Shown piece after piece: positions 10,628 through 22,253 of a stretch of DNA of 64,000 bases. Source of the stretch: Phyllostachys edulis (Eukaryota; Streptophyta; Magnoliopsida; Poales; Poaceae). Position 1 is the stretch's first letter. Each line of letters begins with the position of its first letter. Under the pieces are notes generated by a model, which did no database searches, was not told where the DNA came from, and saw only the letters and a list, made by a program, of their open reading frames with translations. The position numbers were made by a program, and so were the translations under genes. The stretch covers positions 54,218,279-54,282,278 of the forward strand of contig CM070548.1 in assembly GCA_036346405.1 (NCBI GenBank), given 5' to 3'.

Positions 10628-11515
10628 ATCAATATGACGACATTTTGATCATCCAAAAGTCAAAATCCCATTCATGAGATACAAATTCGTGAGCCAAACT
10701 TACAAGCTCACCCTACCTCGAATCACGTGGACAAGCAAAGGAGGTCTTGGTGGCAGGCGGCGGCGGCAAGCAAGTCTCTACTGGGCACGGGAAGGTGCTC
10801 AAGCACGCCAGAAAGCCAGAGGAGGCGCCGTGGCCGGCCGACGAGAGGTGACGGCGCAAGGAGCCGAGCAAAGGCCTCCGTGGGCGCCATGGGAGCGGAG
10901 GAGAGCGGCCAGATTGCCGGTGGCATGCCATGAGCGAAAGCAGGAGGGCGCGGCGCATGGCGGCAAGAGTGCCGAGATGGCGCGACGCAGGCTCGTGGCC
11001 GACGGAGAGGGAGCACGTAGGGCCAGGCGCAAGGCCGACAGCTGTGCCATAGGGAGGTGACACCAGAGGCGGTAGGGGCGGCGGCTGCATGGAGGAGATC
11101 GGTGGTTGGAGCAGAGGAGCGGCGGCCGATTCGGAGGAGGAAGCGCCAAGAGGAGGCGGTCGGGTAGGAGCCACAGGCGGCGGGGCCAGGCCGGGGGCCT
11201 TGAGCGGCGGTGCCCTAGGGAGTGGTGGCGCCAGGAAAAACGCTGGGAGCGGCGGCCAGGAGAAGAGAAAGGGGGGGGCGGCTGCTCATCCGGGAGAGGG
11301 AGGGGTTAGGCGCAAGGGGTTAGGGAGGGGTTAGGGTTTGATGCCCCTCTCCCTTGGCCGGCTGCCCCTTTCATGGGCCAAGCACCGTGGGCCAACAACC
11401 CATGGTCCAAGTTCCCTCAATTAATCAAAATCCCTCCCGAGATTCTTTCTAAAACAACTTATGTTAATCCTCCTCTCCAAACGCCTTTCTCTCTTTGTTA
11501 AAATGGGATATTACA

Positions 11516-11673
11516 CCATGAGCCTCCTTCAGGATCAGTTGCTTGATCCCTTGATGATCTGGCACACAAATACGTTTGCCAAACCGTACTATTCCATGCT
11601 CATCTTCAGAGAAGCCTAGGGCTTTGCCTCTTCTCATATTCCTCTTAATCTCTTGGATGCCTTCATCTTCCAT
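11516..11673 (-). pseudogene. Integrase N-terminal fragment (gypsy), truncated
   Basis: The minus-strand frame includes RICVPDHQGIKQLILKEAH, the typical lead into the HHCC zinc-binding domain of gypsy integrases. The match ends right after KEAHG, where the LTR 8579-11515 begins. The catalytic DDE core is absent. This gives the exact insertion site of the younger LTR. Confidence 0.85.
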
Positions 11674-12248
11674 TTGATGCTCCCTGATCTAGTCCTGGAG
11701 AGTTGGGTGTACCTCCAAGGTGTTCACACATCCTTGGTCCACAATCTCCAAGTTAAGATGTCTTAACTCCTCATACAATTGTGGCTGCTGCTCTTGAACC
11801 AACAAGGTGCTACAATAACCTTTTCGGCTCAAAGCATCTGCCACCATATTGGCTTTGCCTGGATGGTAATGTATTCTAAGGTCATAGTCTTTGATCAACT
11901 CTAACCATCTCCTTTGTCTGGGGTTAAGTTCCGATTAGGTGAAGATATATTTCAAGCTCTTATGGTCTGTGTAAATCTCACAGCGATTACCAATGAGGTA
12001 ATACCGCCAAAGTTTCAATGCATGCACAATTGCAGCGAGCTCTAAGTCATGGGTTGGATAGTTCTCTTTATGAGGTCTCAACTGCCTAGATGCATATGCT
12101 ACTACCCTTCCTTCCTGCATCAGCACACATCCAGGACCTTGATGAGAGGCGTCTCAAAATCCTCGTGGATGTCTGGTAGGACCAACACTGGGGCTAACAC
12201 CAACCTTTTCTTCAATTCTTGAAAGCTTTGTTCACAAACTTCAGTCCA
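11674..12248 (-). pseudogene. Gypsy RNase H and connection region, broken
   Basis: Two frames carry the RNase H signature: CEIYTDHKSLKYIFT with GRVVAYASRQLRPHKENYP upstream, then LRIHYHPGKANMVADALSR at the domain's C-terminal end. Between 12127 and 12248 the frame shifts and contains stops. RNase H would degrade the RNA strand during reverse transcription; this copy cannot be made as one protein. Confidence 0.85.
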
Positions 12249-12955
12249 TTAAAACTTCTTCTCCTTCTTCAAGAGCTGAGTGAGAGGTCTTACAATCTTG
12301 GAGAAGCCTTCAATGAGCCTTCTATAATAACCAGCCAATCCAAGAAAGCTCCTTATTTCAGCCACAGTTCTAGGTGGTCTCCATTCCATCACAGCTTCAA
12401 CTTTGGAAGGATCCACTGCCACTCCTTGTGCTGACACAATATGACCAAGAAAAGCTACTTGGTTCAACCAAAAATCACATTTACTAAACTTGGCATAGAG
12501 CTGTTGCTCTCTAAGCCTTCCCAAAACAGCCCTAAGGTGGTCTTCATGCTCTTCCTCATTCTTAGAATAGATGAGGATATCATCGATAAACACAACTACA
12601 AACTTATCTAGGAAGTCCATGAATATTTTGTTCATCATATTCATGAAATAGGCTGGTGCATTTGTCAATCCAAACGACATGACAGTGAACTCACATAGCC
12701 CATACCTTATAGTGAAAGCAGTTTTGGGAATGTCCTCTGGCCGAATCCTCAACTGGTGGTAGCCAGATCTTAAATCAATTTTGGAGAAGACACTTGCTCC
12801 TTTTAATTGGTCAAAGAGGTCATCTATCCTGGGCAATGGATACTTGTTCTTATTGGTGATCTATAGTCCACACACATTCTTAAACTGTTGTCTTTCTTCT
12901 TGACAAACAGCACTGGTGCTCCCCATGGTGAAGAGCTTGGTCAAATAAACCCCTT
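12249..12955 (-). pseudogene. Gypsy reverse transcriptase, mostly preserved
   Basis: A 195-codon open stretch (12836-12249) starts PRIDDLFDQLKGASVFSKID and contains the catalytic box FVVVFIDDILIYS (FIDD in place of YxDD, usual for gypsy), followed by KCDFWLNQVAFLGHIVS and SFLGLAGYYRR. The preceding stretch to 12955 adds SSSPWGAPVLFVKKKD but contains a stop and a short deletion relative to the family. This part would copy the element's RNA into DNA; in this copy it is disconnected from gag and protease. Confidence 0.9.
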
Positions 12956-13400
12956 ATCTTTCAGCTCTTTAATCTGTTTCTTCAACTTTACCAACTCATT
13001 AGCTGGCATCCTATAAGGTCTCTTTGATATAGGAGCAGTCCTAGGGACTAGATCAATGAGGAACATAGGGTTAACTAAAGGAGATATAGGTAACCCACAT
13101 TTCCCCCACAAACTTGCTTGAAACAAAAGAATGGGAAGCTCCAGAGTCAAATAAAACCAAGGCTGGTACTGTATTAATAAGAAATGTACCAAGGACCACA
13201 TCTTGTGCGGCTTGTGCCTCCTCAGCTGTGATATGAGTGACACAGCCCTTCGTGTATTGTAATTTGTTTTCTGGTGATGTCTTTGCCGGTCTGAGGAGCT
13301 CCTTGACTTGCTCGGGTGGGGGCAAAGGCTTGCTGCTTCTTTGGGCACTTTTTAGCATAGTGCCCTACCTCCTTACAAAAGAAACAGGTCACCCCAATAG
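12956..13400 (-). pseudogene. Zinc knuckle, protease and reverse-transcriptase lead-in, internally deleted
   Basis: The minus strand encodes a CX2CX4HX4C knuckle (CFFCKEVGHYAKKC) near 13390-13350, then the aspartic protease box ALVLFDSGASHSFVS near 13150. Soon after this the sequence moves, in another frame, to the segment before the reverse transcriptase (LVPRTAPISKRPYRMPANEL). The protease C-terminal half and the usual spacer are missing, so I infer an internal deletion near 13075. Confidence 0.85.
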
Positions 13401-13479
13401 AGGAGGTCGTGGGAGACTTCCTCTGGATTTGGCTTCCAGGGGAGGTCTTATGAAAACCTGTTTTACTTGGGCGCTGGAC

Positions 13480-14422
13480 TTACCTAAGTGCTCTCGAGGA
13501 GGAGGTCAGGGAGGTCTTGTGCTGAGAGGTTTGGGGCTGGGAGGTCCTAGGCTTAGGAAAAACCTCTAGGATTGAACTTCTGAGCTGCCTTCTTCCTCTT
13601 TCGGGTCTCCATCTCTTGGAGCTTGCCCTCTTGCCGAATGGCCTTGCTAACAAGTTGTTGGAAATTTTAGTGTTCCTGGGCAATAAGGAGAACTGAGATC
13701 TCATCCTTGAGCCCCTCGAGGAAGCGCTCTTGCTTAGCTTCATCCGAAGCAACATCTTTAGGAGCATACCGAGCCAATTGGTTAAATTTATGCAGGTATT
13801 CATTGACAGTGTTGCTGCCCTGACGCAAGGAATGAAATTCCTTCCTCTTCAAAGACATCATGCTCGGAGGAATATGGGCACGATGAAAAGCTTGCACAAA
13901 CTCATCCCACGTGATGGTTTGAGCATCAGCATGTGATTGGCTAAAATTATCCCACCATTCAGAGGCTGGGCCACTAAGTTGATGGGAGGCAAATAAGATC
14001 CTCTCATGGTCTGAGCATTGGACCATGTCCAATTTTCTGCCCACTACCCTAAGCCAATCATCAGCTTCCATTGGCTCAGGGCTGCTGGAAAATGTTGGAG
14101 GGCGTAATCTCATAAATTCTGCTATGTTGGCCCTTGGAGGAGGTGTAATTGGAGCTTGTGGCTGAGCTGCTGCTATTGCTTGCAGTGACCGAGTATTGGC
14201 AATTGACTGGGAGAGCAAATTAATTAGTTGAGCTTGGTTGGCCATCATCTGAGCCTAGCTAGGACCTGCAGCTGGAGGAGGTGGTGGCTGCGGAGCTAGG
14301 TTCTCTGGCACACTCTCAACCCGTCTGTTCAAATTGCTCCACCAGGCTGGATTCTCTAGCTCGACCTTAGCTCCTTTATTCCGGTTGGTCGAGCTTCCAC
14401 TACCATTTCGTGTGGTCACCAT
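13480..14422 (-). pseudogene. Gypsy gag (capsid) pseudogene
   Basis: The likely start is the ATG at 14422, reading MVTTRNGSG and continuing to LENPAWWSNL. A TAG stop lies near 14255, after which the frame continues (MMANQAQLINLLSQSIANT). The retrotransposon gag signature follows: ASEWWDNF, WDEFVQAFHRAHIP and REFHSLRQG-like text with VNEYLHKFNQLARYAP. A frameshift near 13700 changes frame for the basic C-terminal part. The family protein packages element RNA in cytoplasmic particles. Confidence 0.88.
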
Positions 14423-14825
14423 CTTGCTCGAGCTCCAGAGACTGAGAAGAGAAAAGAAGAAACTAAGGAGAAGAATCAAGCAAGACAACCTACCCAACAG
14501 AGCAACAACAGAAAAGCTTTTCAAACTATAATAATTGTTCATCGTTCTAATCGATGCTTACCATTTTGAGGGAGGTCTTGAACATCAGACCTAACCAAAA
14601 AGCTCCTAATAGAATATCCAGAGGTAAGGAGGTCCATTTGCCATTGTGAAGTGGTGTACAGAAAGAAAATAAGGTAAGATGGGAATAAGGTAAGAAAGAC
14701 AACCAGAAAGAAGGTAAGATTAGAAAGATGACCCAGATAAGAAGAGAGAAAAATTTTCTTCTTTATTATATAAACTAGACTTTGAAATTCTATGGCCATT
14801 TAACTAGGTTGCGACCTACAGTCAG

Positions 14826-14840
14826 GATGCTCTGATACCA
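14826..14840 (-). other. Primer binding site for initiator tRNA-Met
   Basis: The minus strand reads TGGTATCAGAGCATCC next to the LTR beginning at 14847. It marks that LTR as the 5' LTR. Confidence 0.88.
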
Positions 14841-15403
14841 CTTATTTGTCACGACCAGAGAGCTCCCAGGACCTCCCAGGAGGTCCCTTAAGGCCATCTG
14901 AGAGGTCAAGTCCACCTAGGAGGTCCGCCGGGACCTCCTAGGAGGTCTAGACCACCCGGAGGCCCCTCAGGACCACCTGGAGGTCTATCAAGATCACCCA
15001 AGAGGTCCAACAAGATCACCCAGGAGATCTTGCCGGACCACCAGCAGGTCTTAGAGTGGCCATGAGGTCTAGGAGCTCCCCAATTGCACAACCAAACCCG
15101 AAGGAGGTCATGAGACTAGGGATTTCCTAAGACCTCTGTGTACTGAGCTAGTCCTAAGATCAACTGCTAGCCCACACAATAACAAAAGTGGTGACATCCA
15201 CAACGTGAACTTTATTATAAAATATCAACAGGGTTGCTTACAAAAGTGGCCTTGGGCCAAACATAAAATACATAGAACAAAAGAAAACGACAGCCTATCC
15301 GACTCGCCACATGCAACTGGCTGGAGGGCACAACCTAGTCGACCTGGTCCTCTTTTTCACTGTCAACTTCTTCACCTGGCCAAAGATTATATCAAGCAAG
15401 CGT

Positions 15404-15424
15404 GAGCACAACAACCGTGCTCGC
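15404..15424. other. LTR hairpin with GAGCAC/GTGCTC stem
   Basis: GAGCAC and GTGCTC are separated by seven bases, with a possible extra T-G pair. It sits just before a GCAAG sequence, as in the related hairpin at 19422. Confidence 0.65.
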
Positions 15425-16159
15425 AAGTCACACCCGTGGGATAACAGAATGACATGCATACATGGATGATTCAAAGGAATGCTTATAAGGTTGTCTTTGC
15501 ATGAAGCCAAGTTTATTTCAAATACAAGTACTAAGTTTCAAGGCAGTTAGACAATAATTAAAATTCTTTTTCCAAATTCAGTTTTATAGTTGGATAACTT
15601 TCATCAATAATGGTGAAGGATACCCTCCTGCCACAAGGCTCCTTGCCCCAAAACCCATTTGGATAGAGATCCAACACAGTTTAATAAATTCTTTTTGAAA
15701 AACAAGACCAAATTCTAACTTAGAGCAGCTTTGCCACCATGTCCTTGACTGCGGACTCGGCTATTCGAATAGATTTTCAATCTGCAGAGGTGTACAACTT
15801 TACCCACATGAGATAATCAACTTATACTATCCACCCACACACTTCCAAAGGTGTACGACTAAGAGATTATTACAAGGCCTTTACAATGCATCATTCTACC
15901 GCAGTCCCCCCTCGCTAAGGTTTTGCTTCCATTGGATACAAATCCGCCAGAAAAGCCCCCTCTTGCGCCAGGTGGGGATGTATAAAAGTAGGTCATGAGA
16001 GACACCCACATATCAACAGGGACATCCGCAATGGAACTTTGCAAATTAGTCGGCCAGGTCCTACCCATTCAGGACATGTGGTTGCACGGTGAGGCATGGC
16101 AAAGTACACTCGAAGACCGGTCCTTAACTGACCTAGGTGACTACCACAAAACCCTGGGC

Positions 16160-16205
16160 ATCGATCATGAAAATGTCATGATCCCGTGCATACACATGCA
16201 CCAAC
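16160..16205. other. Two adjacent LTR hairpins
   Basis: GATCATGA-aaatg-TCATGATC (8-bp stem) is followed within about 15 bases by GTGCAT-acac-ATGCAC (6-bp stem). Confidence 0.7.
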
Positions 16206-16799
16206 CAAGCAACCATTTTGCCCAAGTCCAAACCATTTTCCTTTCCTTTGCTTTTCCAAAAGCATTTGCAAAACCTCCATGACAACTCAATGTCTTGGCT
16301 AAAATATTTGTTAATAGTGGTATTGATAGTAAGTTTTCCCAAAACAAAGAATTCTGGTCTATGCTTGGCTAAGCATAAAGTTTTGCAATATTTCTAGCTC
16401 ATACTATTGTATCAACTAGATTTTCATCTATGGTGACAAGGTGATTGAATCAATGACAAGTATGGTTATACAAAGGTAACAGGGGTAACTAACAAGTTAT
16501 AAACAGGGATTAAATTACTTAAATTGAAATATGCATGCAACATTCATTTGGAACCGAACTTAATTAATTTGAATTACTAGGCTCAACATGATCAAGGGTA
16601 TGACTTGCCTTGCTCACAATCCTGATAATCTTCTTCCTCTAGATACTCGGCTTCCTCAGAGTTGTCGTAGTCTACACGAGAGAAAAAGACAACCTCAAAC
16701 AGAGACCAAATGTAGAACCAAAAGAGCTCTTAAAAGAAACTCAAAATTCGAACTAACAAAAGAACATTAAACTAAAAACAGCTCTTTAGAGAAAGCCTC

Positions 16800-17060
16800 G
16801 GCTTACAGAGAGGAGGTCCAATAAAAGGGGTGGTCTTCACAAAAGACTCAGGAGGGTGGTCTTTGCAAAAATCAGCAAGGACCACAAGAGGTGGTCTTTG
16901 CGAAGGGAACCCAAAAGGGTGGTCTTTGCAAAGATCTAAAGAGGAGGTCTTCGCAGAGGCCCAAAGGAGTGGTCTTTAGCACAGACCCAGGAGGTGACCT
17001 TTGCGCAGAGACCAGGGAGGTGGTCTTTGCATAAAGACCAAGGAAGTCCAGAAGAAGACA
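16800..17060. repeat. Array of about 33-bp units with GGTGGTCTTTGC
   Basis: GGTGGTCTTTGC or close variants recur about eight times, each followed by a purine-rich spacer. Some related copies at 17730 and 18050 form the hairpin GGTCTTT-gc(a/t)a-AAAGACC. Confidence 0.75.
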
Positions 17061-17354
17061 TTGAGGTGAAGGCCTTGAAGAAGACACGGTTGCTTCAATT
17101 GTGATCGTATGAACAAATAAAGGAACAAAGCACAATTAATCTTACCAAGGCCAAGAAGAAACGATGGATAGAAAGGAAGGTCGTGGAACAGGGGTGGCTG
17201 TTGAGGCCAGCGCCAATGCTCCAGTGATATCCTCAACGGCGAGAAGACGGCGAAGGAGACTCCGATGGAGTTCTTGGTGGCAAAGCTTCAACATAAAGCA
17301 CTAAGTATGAGCCAAAGGAGATAGGTGTGAAAAAGTTGATGAAGGAGGCCTACT

Positions 17355-17370
17355 CAAGTTATATATAGCT
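17355..17370 (-). promoter_or_regulatory. Probable LTR TATA box
   Basis: On the minus strand the sequence reads TAGCTATATATAACTTG. Its place downstream of the GACC/AGGTC array (in element sense) fits the U3 promoter. Inferred from sequence only. Confidence 0.5.
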
Positions 17371-17689
17371 AGAGGGCGGAGAAAACACTAGAAAGTTGGA
17401 ATGCACACGTGTCAAAGATGAGTGGAGAAGGTAGGTCAAAGGTAGGTAATGGATAAGACAGGGTATGGCTAACTTGGTAAAGAAGGAATAAAATAAAATA
17501 TACTGTGAAGAAAGGAAACAAGGAAACAGAACAAAGTGCCAAGTATGTGGTTGCATTTAATGTGACAAGATCGGCATTACATGCACAACAGGCTTAGGTG
17601 GCAAAGAAAGATAATGATGAGCATGACTAGCAAGTGGGGCTAGTCAAGCTTGAGAAAGTATCCTGGTCAAAGGAAGTATTCACAGTCAA

Positions 17690-18430
17690 CAGGGAGGTCG
17701 TGACCCACAGGGGAGGTCTTGCCCAACAAGGTGGTCTTTGCAAAAAGACCACAGGGAGATCCGTTGGACAGGGAGGTCTTTGAGGAAGTCCAAAGGATAG
17801 GAGGTTCTGTGGACTAGGAGGTCCAAAGGACTGAGGGGGCTAAAGGAATGAGGAGGTCCAAAGGACTAGGAGGTCCTGAGGACTAGGAGGTCTTGAGGAC
17901 AGGATGAAATCAAGGGAGGTCTAAACACAGAGGAGGTCTGGACACAAGAGGAGGTCCAAACAGGGATGTCTTTACAAAAAGGCCAGGAGGTGGCCTTTGT
18001 AAAAAGACCAGAGGTCTTGACCACAAGGGGTGGTCTTGACCAAATGGGTGGTCTTTGCTAAAAGACCACGAGATGCTGGGGAGATCGTGACCACCAAGGT
18101 GGTCTTTGCAAAGTGACCAGGAGCTCCTGAAGGCAAGGAGATCCTGAGGGGATTGCTCCCGCAAAGGTTGTCTTCGCAAAAGGACCAAGAGGTGCGAAGA
18201 AGGGGAGGTCTGGACCCTTAGATCCAAACAAAGGGGAGGTTTGGACCCTTAGGTCCAAACAAAGGGGAGGTCCGACGGCCATAATAAAAGGTGGAGGAGG
18301 TCTTGACGGTCAAGAGGATCCCGAGGGAGGTCCTGACAGCAAAGGTGGAATCAAGGGAGGTCTTAAGGAACATGAGGGAGGTCCAAATGGACCAGGGGAA
18401 GGTCCAATTGGTCACAGAGAGGTCCAAACA
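17690..18430. repeat. GGAGGTC-type repeat array in the LTR
   Basis: GGAGGTC (or its AGGTCC variant) recurs every 20-40 bases with short variable spacers, including hairpin-forming GGTCTTTGC..AAAGACC units. No reading frame is conserved. Similar arrays occur in the solo LTRs at 29836 and 55959. Confidence 0.8.
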
Positions 18431-18612
18431 CACCGAGACATCTCCAGAACCCGCACAACTCGAAGAAGACCAAGCTTTTGATTAGTTAAAGTTGGTCTTA
18501 GCCATTTAAAGCTCTTTTAAAAATCTCAAGTTAAGCTTTGAACTCTCATCAAAACCAAATGGTTCTCTTTATTTTGAAAATTTAAAAAGGTTTAGAAAAT
18601 CTGGGCATTACA

Positions 18613-18706
18613 CACTGGACGCACGGACGTGTACCGAGGGGTGGTTCTAGGCATTTGCCGCGTATGCGGTATGCTGCTGAGGGTATCAGCCATTGAGGGG
18701 GGTGAA
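18613..18706 (+). mobile_element. 3' internal tail and polypurine tract of an LTR element
   Basis: The segment ends with GAGGGGGGTGAA directly before the LTR at 18707, as expected for a polypurine tract of a plus-strand element. Upstream internal sequence is replaced by the gypsy element ending at 18612. Confidence 0.65.
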
Positions 18707-18956
18707 TGTAATACCCCGGCCTACTCGTAGTGTGGCCCATGTGGCTCATGAGGAGTCATGTGGTGGGATTAGTCCCATATTGCTTGTCTAAAGTGAGTTG
18801 TAGTAGTATATAATACCTGTTGGGTCCAAACTTAGCACCTCCGGGTTAACCCTTTTACACGAAGCGAGGACGAAAGTGTAAGTGGGGTGGTATGTGTGCG
18901 CGGGTCCGCCCCACGGTGGGTTGGGCATTGAGCGGATTTTGGGCCATGGTATTACA
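18707..18956 (+). mobile_element. 250-bp 3' LTR
   Basis: It begins TGTAATACCCCGG and ends ATGGTATTACA. A TATATAATA box lies at about 18798. The polypurine tract on its left marks it as a 3' LTR in plus orientation. No partner 5' LTR is in the window, so its duplication cannot be tested. Confidence 0.75.
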
Positions 18957-19421
18957 GGTCGAATGTAATATCCCATTTAATTAACTAAAATTAGAAATTT
19001 TGCCAGTTGGAAATTAGATTTAAAATGTCGGACCCCGGGCATTGAATACTCGAAATCCTCGTTTGTGTACCATACTAGTCCCATGATCAGTGACTAGTAC
19101 AAACATCCACAACATTGGCATACACATCCATACACAATTACATACAACATAAAATAGATATGGTACATAAACTTATGTGATTACATAATTTACAATAAAA
19201 GGGCCGACTGACCAAATAAAAGTTCAAGTATCAGAAGTAGCAGTGAAAATTTAATAGATTAAACACAAAAGTTCAATGGCATGCCCATCCAAACCCTCAG
19301 GCAACCGACAAGGAGTAAATCCCTAGAAAGACCCGTCCTTGTACCCCCGGTACAAGGACCGAAGAAGGCGTCATCTGGCATTTGATCATCCTCATCCTCT
19401 GAACAACAATTTAAGCAAGAT

Positions 19422-19440
19422 TGAGTACATTGCGTACTCA
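19422..19440. other. LTR hairpin TGAGTAC-attgc-GTACTCA
   Basis: A perfect 7-bp stem with a 5-base loop, followed by GCAAGA. It occupies a place in the LTR similar to GAGTC/GACTC and GAGCAC/GTGCTC hairpins in other copies. Confidence 0.75.
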
Positions 19441-21486
19441 GCAAGACTTGTAGTGTATCGTAAAATTTATATACATGCTTGGCTAACAAGGGATGAGGCT
19501 CTATGCTGCAAGTTGTTTTCAGCATTAAGCAAAATTTTATTTGCAATATCAATACATAGTATTTTACAAGGGAAGTTTAAAGAGTAGTTAAATAAATAAG
19601 GAACAACAAGTAAGTAACTTGATAAATAACAAATCACAACCCTCCTTGGCTGTGATCAACATCTTATTTTCAGCCATAGACATGGCAGTTAGATTTAACA
19701 ACATCAAAATATCCATCCCAACATTTCCCGATAAGACTGTTTTTGCAAAAGTAGAGACTATACCCAATGTGGCTGCTCCTAGCACGCTCATGACTACGAG
19801 CAAGGCTATTTAAATATATTTACACTTTGCAGAGGTGTACAACTTTACCTACAGCATATGAATTCTCTAGTTTATTCGGCATCCATTGATACCACCGCAC
19901 ACAACATTAGAGTATGCAGTCTAGAGCACGTATCGAAGCATTTATATCACTTAGTCCTAACATTTCACTAGCTCGGCAATGAAAACCCTCACTTCAATCC
20001 CGGGTACCTCCCATCAAAGTGAGGCATTAACCGTTGTGCCAGAAGGGTTTGGTCCCAATGCCTCGGTGAAGGGAGCCCTTTCGAGCAAGCACACATGCTC
20101 GCACTACTATGGCCTACCAACATGCAAGACTAGTTTTTGATGACTTAATTATCTAGGGCCATCCCATACCGGCACATGTGGTTGTAAGCTTTCGCTTAGA
20201 TTGGTCGCACCAGTGTTTGGTCCTTAATTGACCCAAGGGAGGATCTCCCCCTATCTACATGTGAGAAACCCTCTCACATTCATCAATTCATAATATAACT
20301 CGCCCGCGCCGAAATCTAGGTTTTTCATTCTTATTTTTATACAAAATTAACAAAGGTAACTCCTCTAGACCATTATTCCAAAATCTCCAAAATCATGTTC
20401 AATATTTCATCCACTCCCAAATCGTAGTAAAGACTAAGCAAGGCTAAGCATTTATGCGATAGTTGCATTCAAAAAACCCAATTTGACATCATTTATTGCC
20501 TAAACCATAACCTAACGGCTACAACAGCAAGAATATCAATATTTTAAGGAGGATCATGCATTGAATAATACTATAACTACCGTTATCCCCAAATATAGAA
20601 ATTTGAAGCAAATAGACACGCATGCATAATAGATTTTGCAAAAACAAGTACAGTAATTGAAATAATAGGATCAACATGGTCAAAGGGGGTGCTTGCCTTG
20701 CTCTGGAATCTCAGAGTATGAGGATGCAGGATCGTTGAAAATTTCATTCGAAGTATCGACGTCTATTCAAAAAGAGCTGATAACAAATTAATTATAGAAA
20801 AATAATTTCAACAGAAGCAAAATCCAAATATTTTTGCATATTCAGACGGAGCATGATTTTATATTAATTTATCAAAAGATTCATTCAATTTGGAGTTCAT
20901 ATGCAAAAGTTATTAAGGTTTGAATTTAGCTCGGTTTTGAAAATCCTGAAATTAATAAAAAAAAAAGGATGACGTCGAAAGCGTATTCTCTGAGGTTTAT
21001 GCTTTCTAATAGAGAAAGTATATTTTACTCTGAGTTCTTCTGAGGTTTACAGTTTCCAATAGAGAAAGCGTATTTTCCTCTAAACTGAAAGCTGTTTTTT
21101 CTCATTTTTCTATTTTTTCGAATTTTATTAACTTACATGTGGGGCCTACTTGTCTGTGACTCATATTTTTATTTTCTTGATTTTATTTATAAAACAGAGG
21201 CGGTCCCACATGTCATAGACTAATTTCTTATTTAAATAAAAGATTAACTTCCAATTTGATTTAATCCATTGAAAGTTGGGGTCCACATGTTAGTCTCTCT
21301 GTTTTTTAAAACACATTTTAAAATAGAGAATACTAAGTGGTCCCACATGTTAGTGATACATATTCTTAATACGTTTAAAATTAGATTTCTATTAACCTTT
21401 TCAACCAGTCTCACTTGCCACAGATTTATTATCTTTAACCTTTGTTACTAAACGCTAATTAACATTTAATCGTGTGGGGCCCACTG

Positions 21487-21489
<3 letters not shown>

Positions 21490-21533
<44 letters not shown>
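21490..21533. repeat. (GA)n microsatellite
   Basis: An uninterrupted AG dinucleotide run. Similar runs occur at a like place in copy B (29470-29509 and 29549-29585). Confidence 0.95.
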
Positions 21534-21539
<6 letters not shown>

Positions 21540-21800
21540 CAGCTGGGTGCTTGTGCGGCCAAGACGGAAGGTGAAGATGACCGGAGAGGTGGACGGAGAT
21601 AGCGGCGAGGAGCCTTGGGTTCAACATGGCTTTAGCGCTAGGGGAAAGAGCAGCGGGGTTTGAGGCTTAGAATGGGCTCAGGGGGCTATCGCCTTGCTAA
21701 TGGTCGTGGGTCGGGACCCTAGGGTCACCTGAGGCAAGCCAACGGTGATGTCCCACGGTGGCGTCATGGGCTTTACTAGTAATTATGGCGTAAATGCACT

Positions 21801-22253
21801 ACACTATCAAAATTGAAGGAGGCTTATACACAAAGGATTAGTTGTATGGTTCTTTTGCAGAAAGCAATATTGACAATAAATACAATGAATAGATTGAAAT
21901 GTGTAATTGAAAAGAATAATAAATAAATAGACAATTGTTTTGAAGTAAACAGTGAACCTCCTGCTCACTTCCCAACCAAACCACCAAGTGAATATCCCAT
22001 CCACTATGTGAACATCATATTCACCGGTGACTCTCATTCACCAACCAACACATTTTTATAATGAAACTCTACCTCTCGTGTGAAATCCCCGAGTATGTAC
22101 ATGACTGTGGACACAACTCTTTAAATAGTTTTAACTCTACAGAGGTTGTACAGCTTTACCCACAAAAGATAAATCAACTTATAATACCCGACCACACACT
22201 TCTGTAGGCGTGCGACTAAGTGATTATCACAAGGCCTTTACAAAGCTCCTTCC
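21801..22253 (-). mobile_element. LTR copy B, first piece
   Basis: This segment carries the block GTACAGCTTTACCCAC near 22147 and the sequence around CACAAGGCCTTTACAA near 22228, which matches the LTR near 15875. The copy is then interrupted and resumes at about 24080. Confidence 0.55.

Larger units (their letters stand above)
8579..11515 (-). mobile_element. 5' LTR of a minus-strand gypsy-type element
   Basis: The LTR spans 2,937 bp. On the plus strand it begins TGTAACACCCTGG and ends GGGATATTACA. The right end cuts directly into a gypsy integrase start. The left part matches the LTR starting at 61947 (both have CTATGCGGAAGCCAA just inside the end) and, inverted, the solo LTR at 966-3183. 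It contains a 79-bp tandem duplication, a cluster of short hairpins and a captured ankyrin fragment. The GC-rich part at 10700-11330 has ORFs on both strands but no recognisable domain. Confidence 0.85.
11516..18612 (-). mobile_element. Decayed Ty3/gypsy retrotransposon, 5' LTR to integrase start
   Basis: On the minus strand the order is LTR (18612-14847), primer site, gag, zinc knuckle, protease, reverse transcriptase, RNase H, and the start of integrase, which is the Ty3/gypsy order. The element is cut at 11515 by another LTR, so most of integrase and the 3' LTR are missing here. Several stops, frameshifts and at least one internal deletion make it inactive. Its pol resembles rice RIRE-type chromovirus-like elements, but I cannot assign a named family without a search. 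Confidence 0.9.
14847..18612 (-). mobile_element. 5' LTR of the gypsy element, AGGTC-rich
   Basis: The 3,766-bp LTR begins TGTCACGACC and ends GGGCATTACA on the plus strand. It carries the shared CTATTCGAATAG block (15761), hairpin GAGCAC-(aacaacc)-GTGCTC (15404), an adjacent pair of hairpins at 16160-16204, a TGACTTGCCTTGCT block near 16610, a TATATATA promoter-like box near 17362 (minus sense), and two AGGTC-type arrays (16800-17060 and 17690-18430). The ORFs inside it have no recognisable domain. Confidence 0.85.
18964..21800 (-). mobile_element. LTR, minus orientation (copy A)
   Basis: It begins TGTAATATCCCATTT on the plus strand. It contains the hairpin TGAGTAC-attgc-GTACTCA (19422-19440), the degenerate palindrome block near 19805, a hairpin ATGTGAGA-aaccc-TCTCACAT near 20260, the TGCTTGCCTTGCT block near 20690 and a GA microsatellite. 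No gene is supported; short ORFs differ in frame and have no domain. Its right end is not clear and it abuts a second copy of the same LTR type. Confidence 0.6.

Noticed and set aside
10674..11334. ORFs of 81-153 codons on both strands in the LTR
   Set aside because: GC-rich, mutually overlapping, no domain; part of the LTR.
3170..11515. Pairing the solo LTR at 966-3183 with the LTR at 8579-11515 as one element
   Set aside because: They are in opposite orientation and the first has its own perfect 5-bp duplication.
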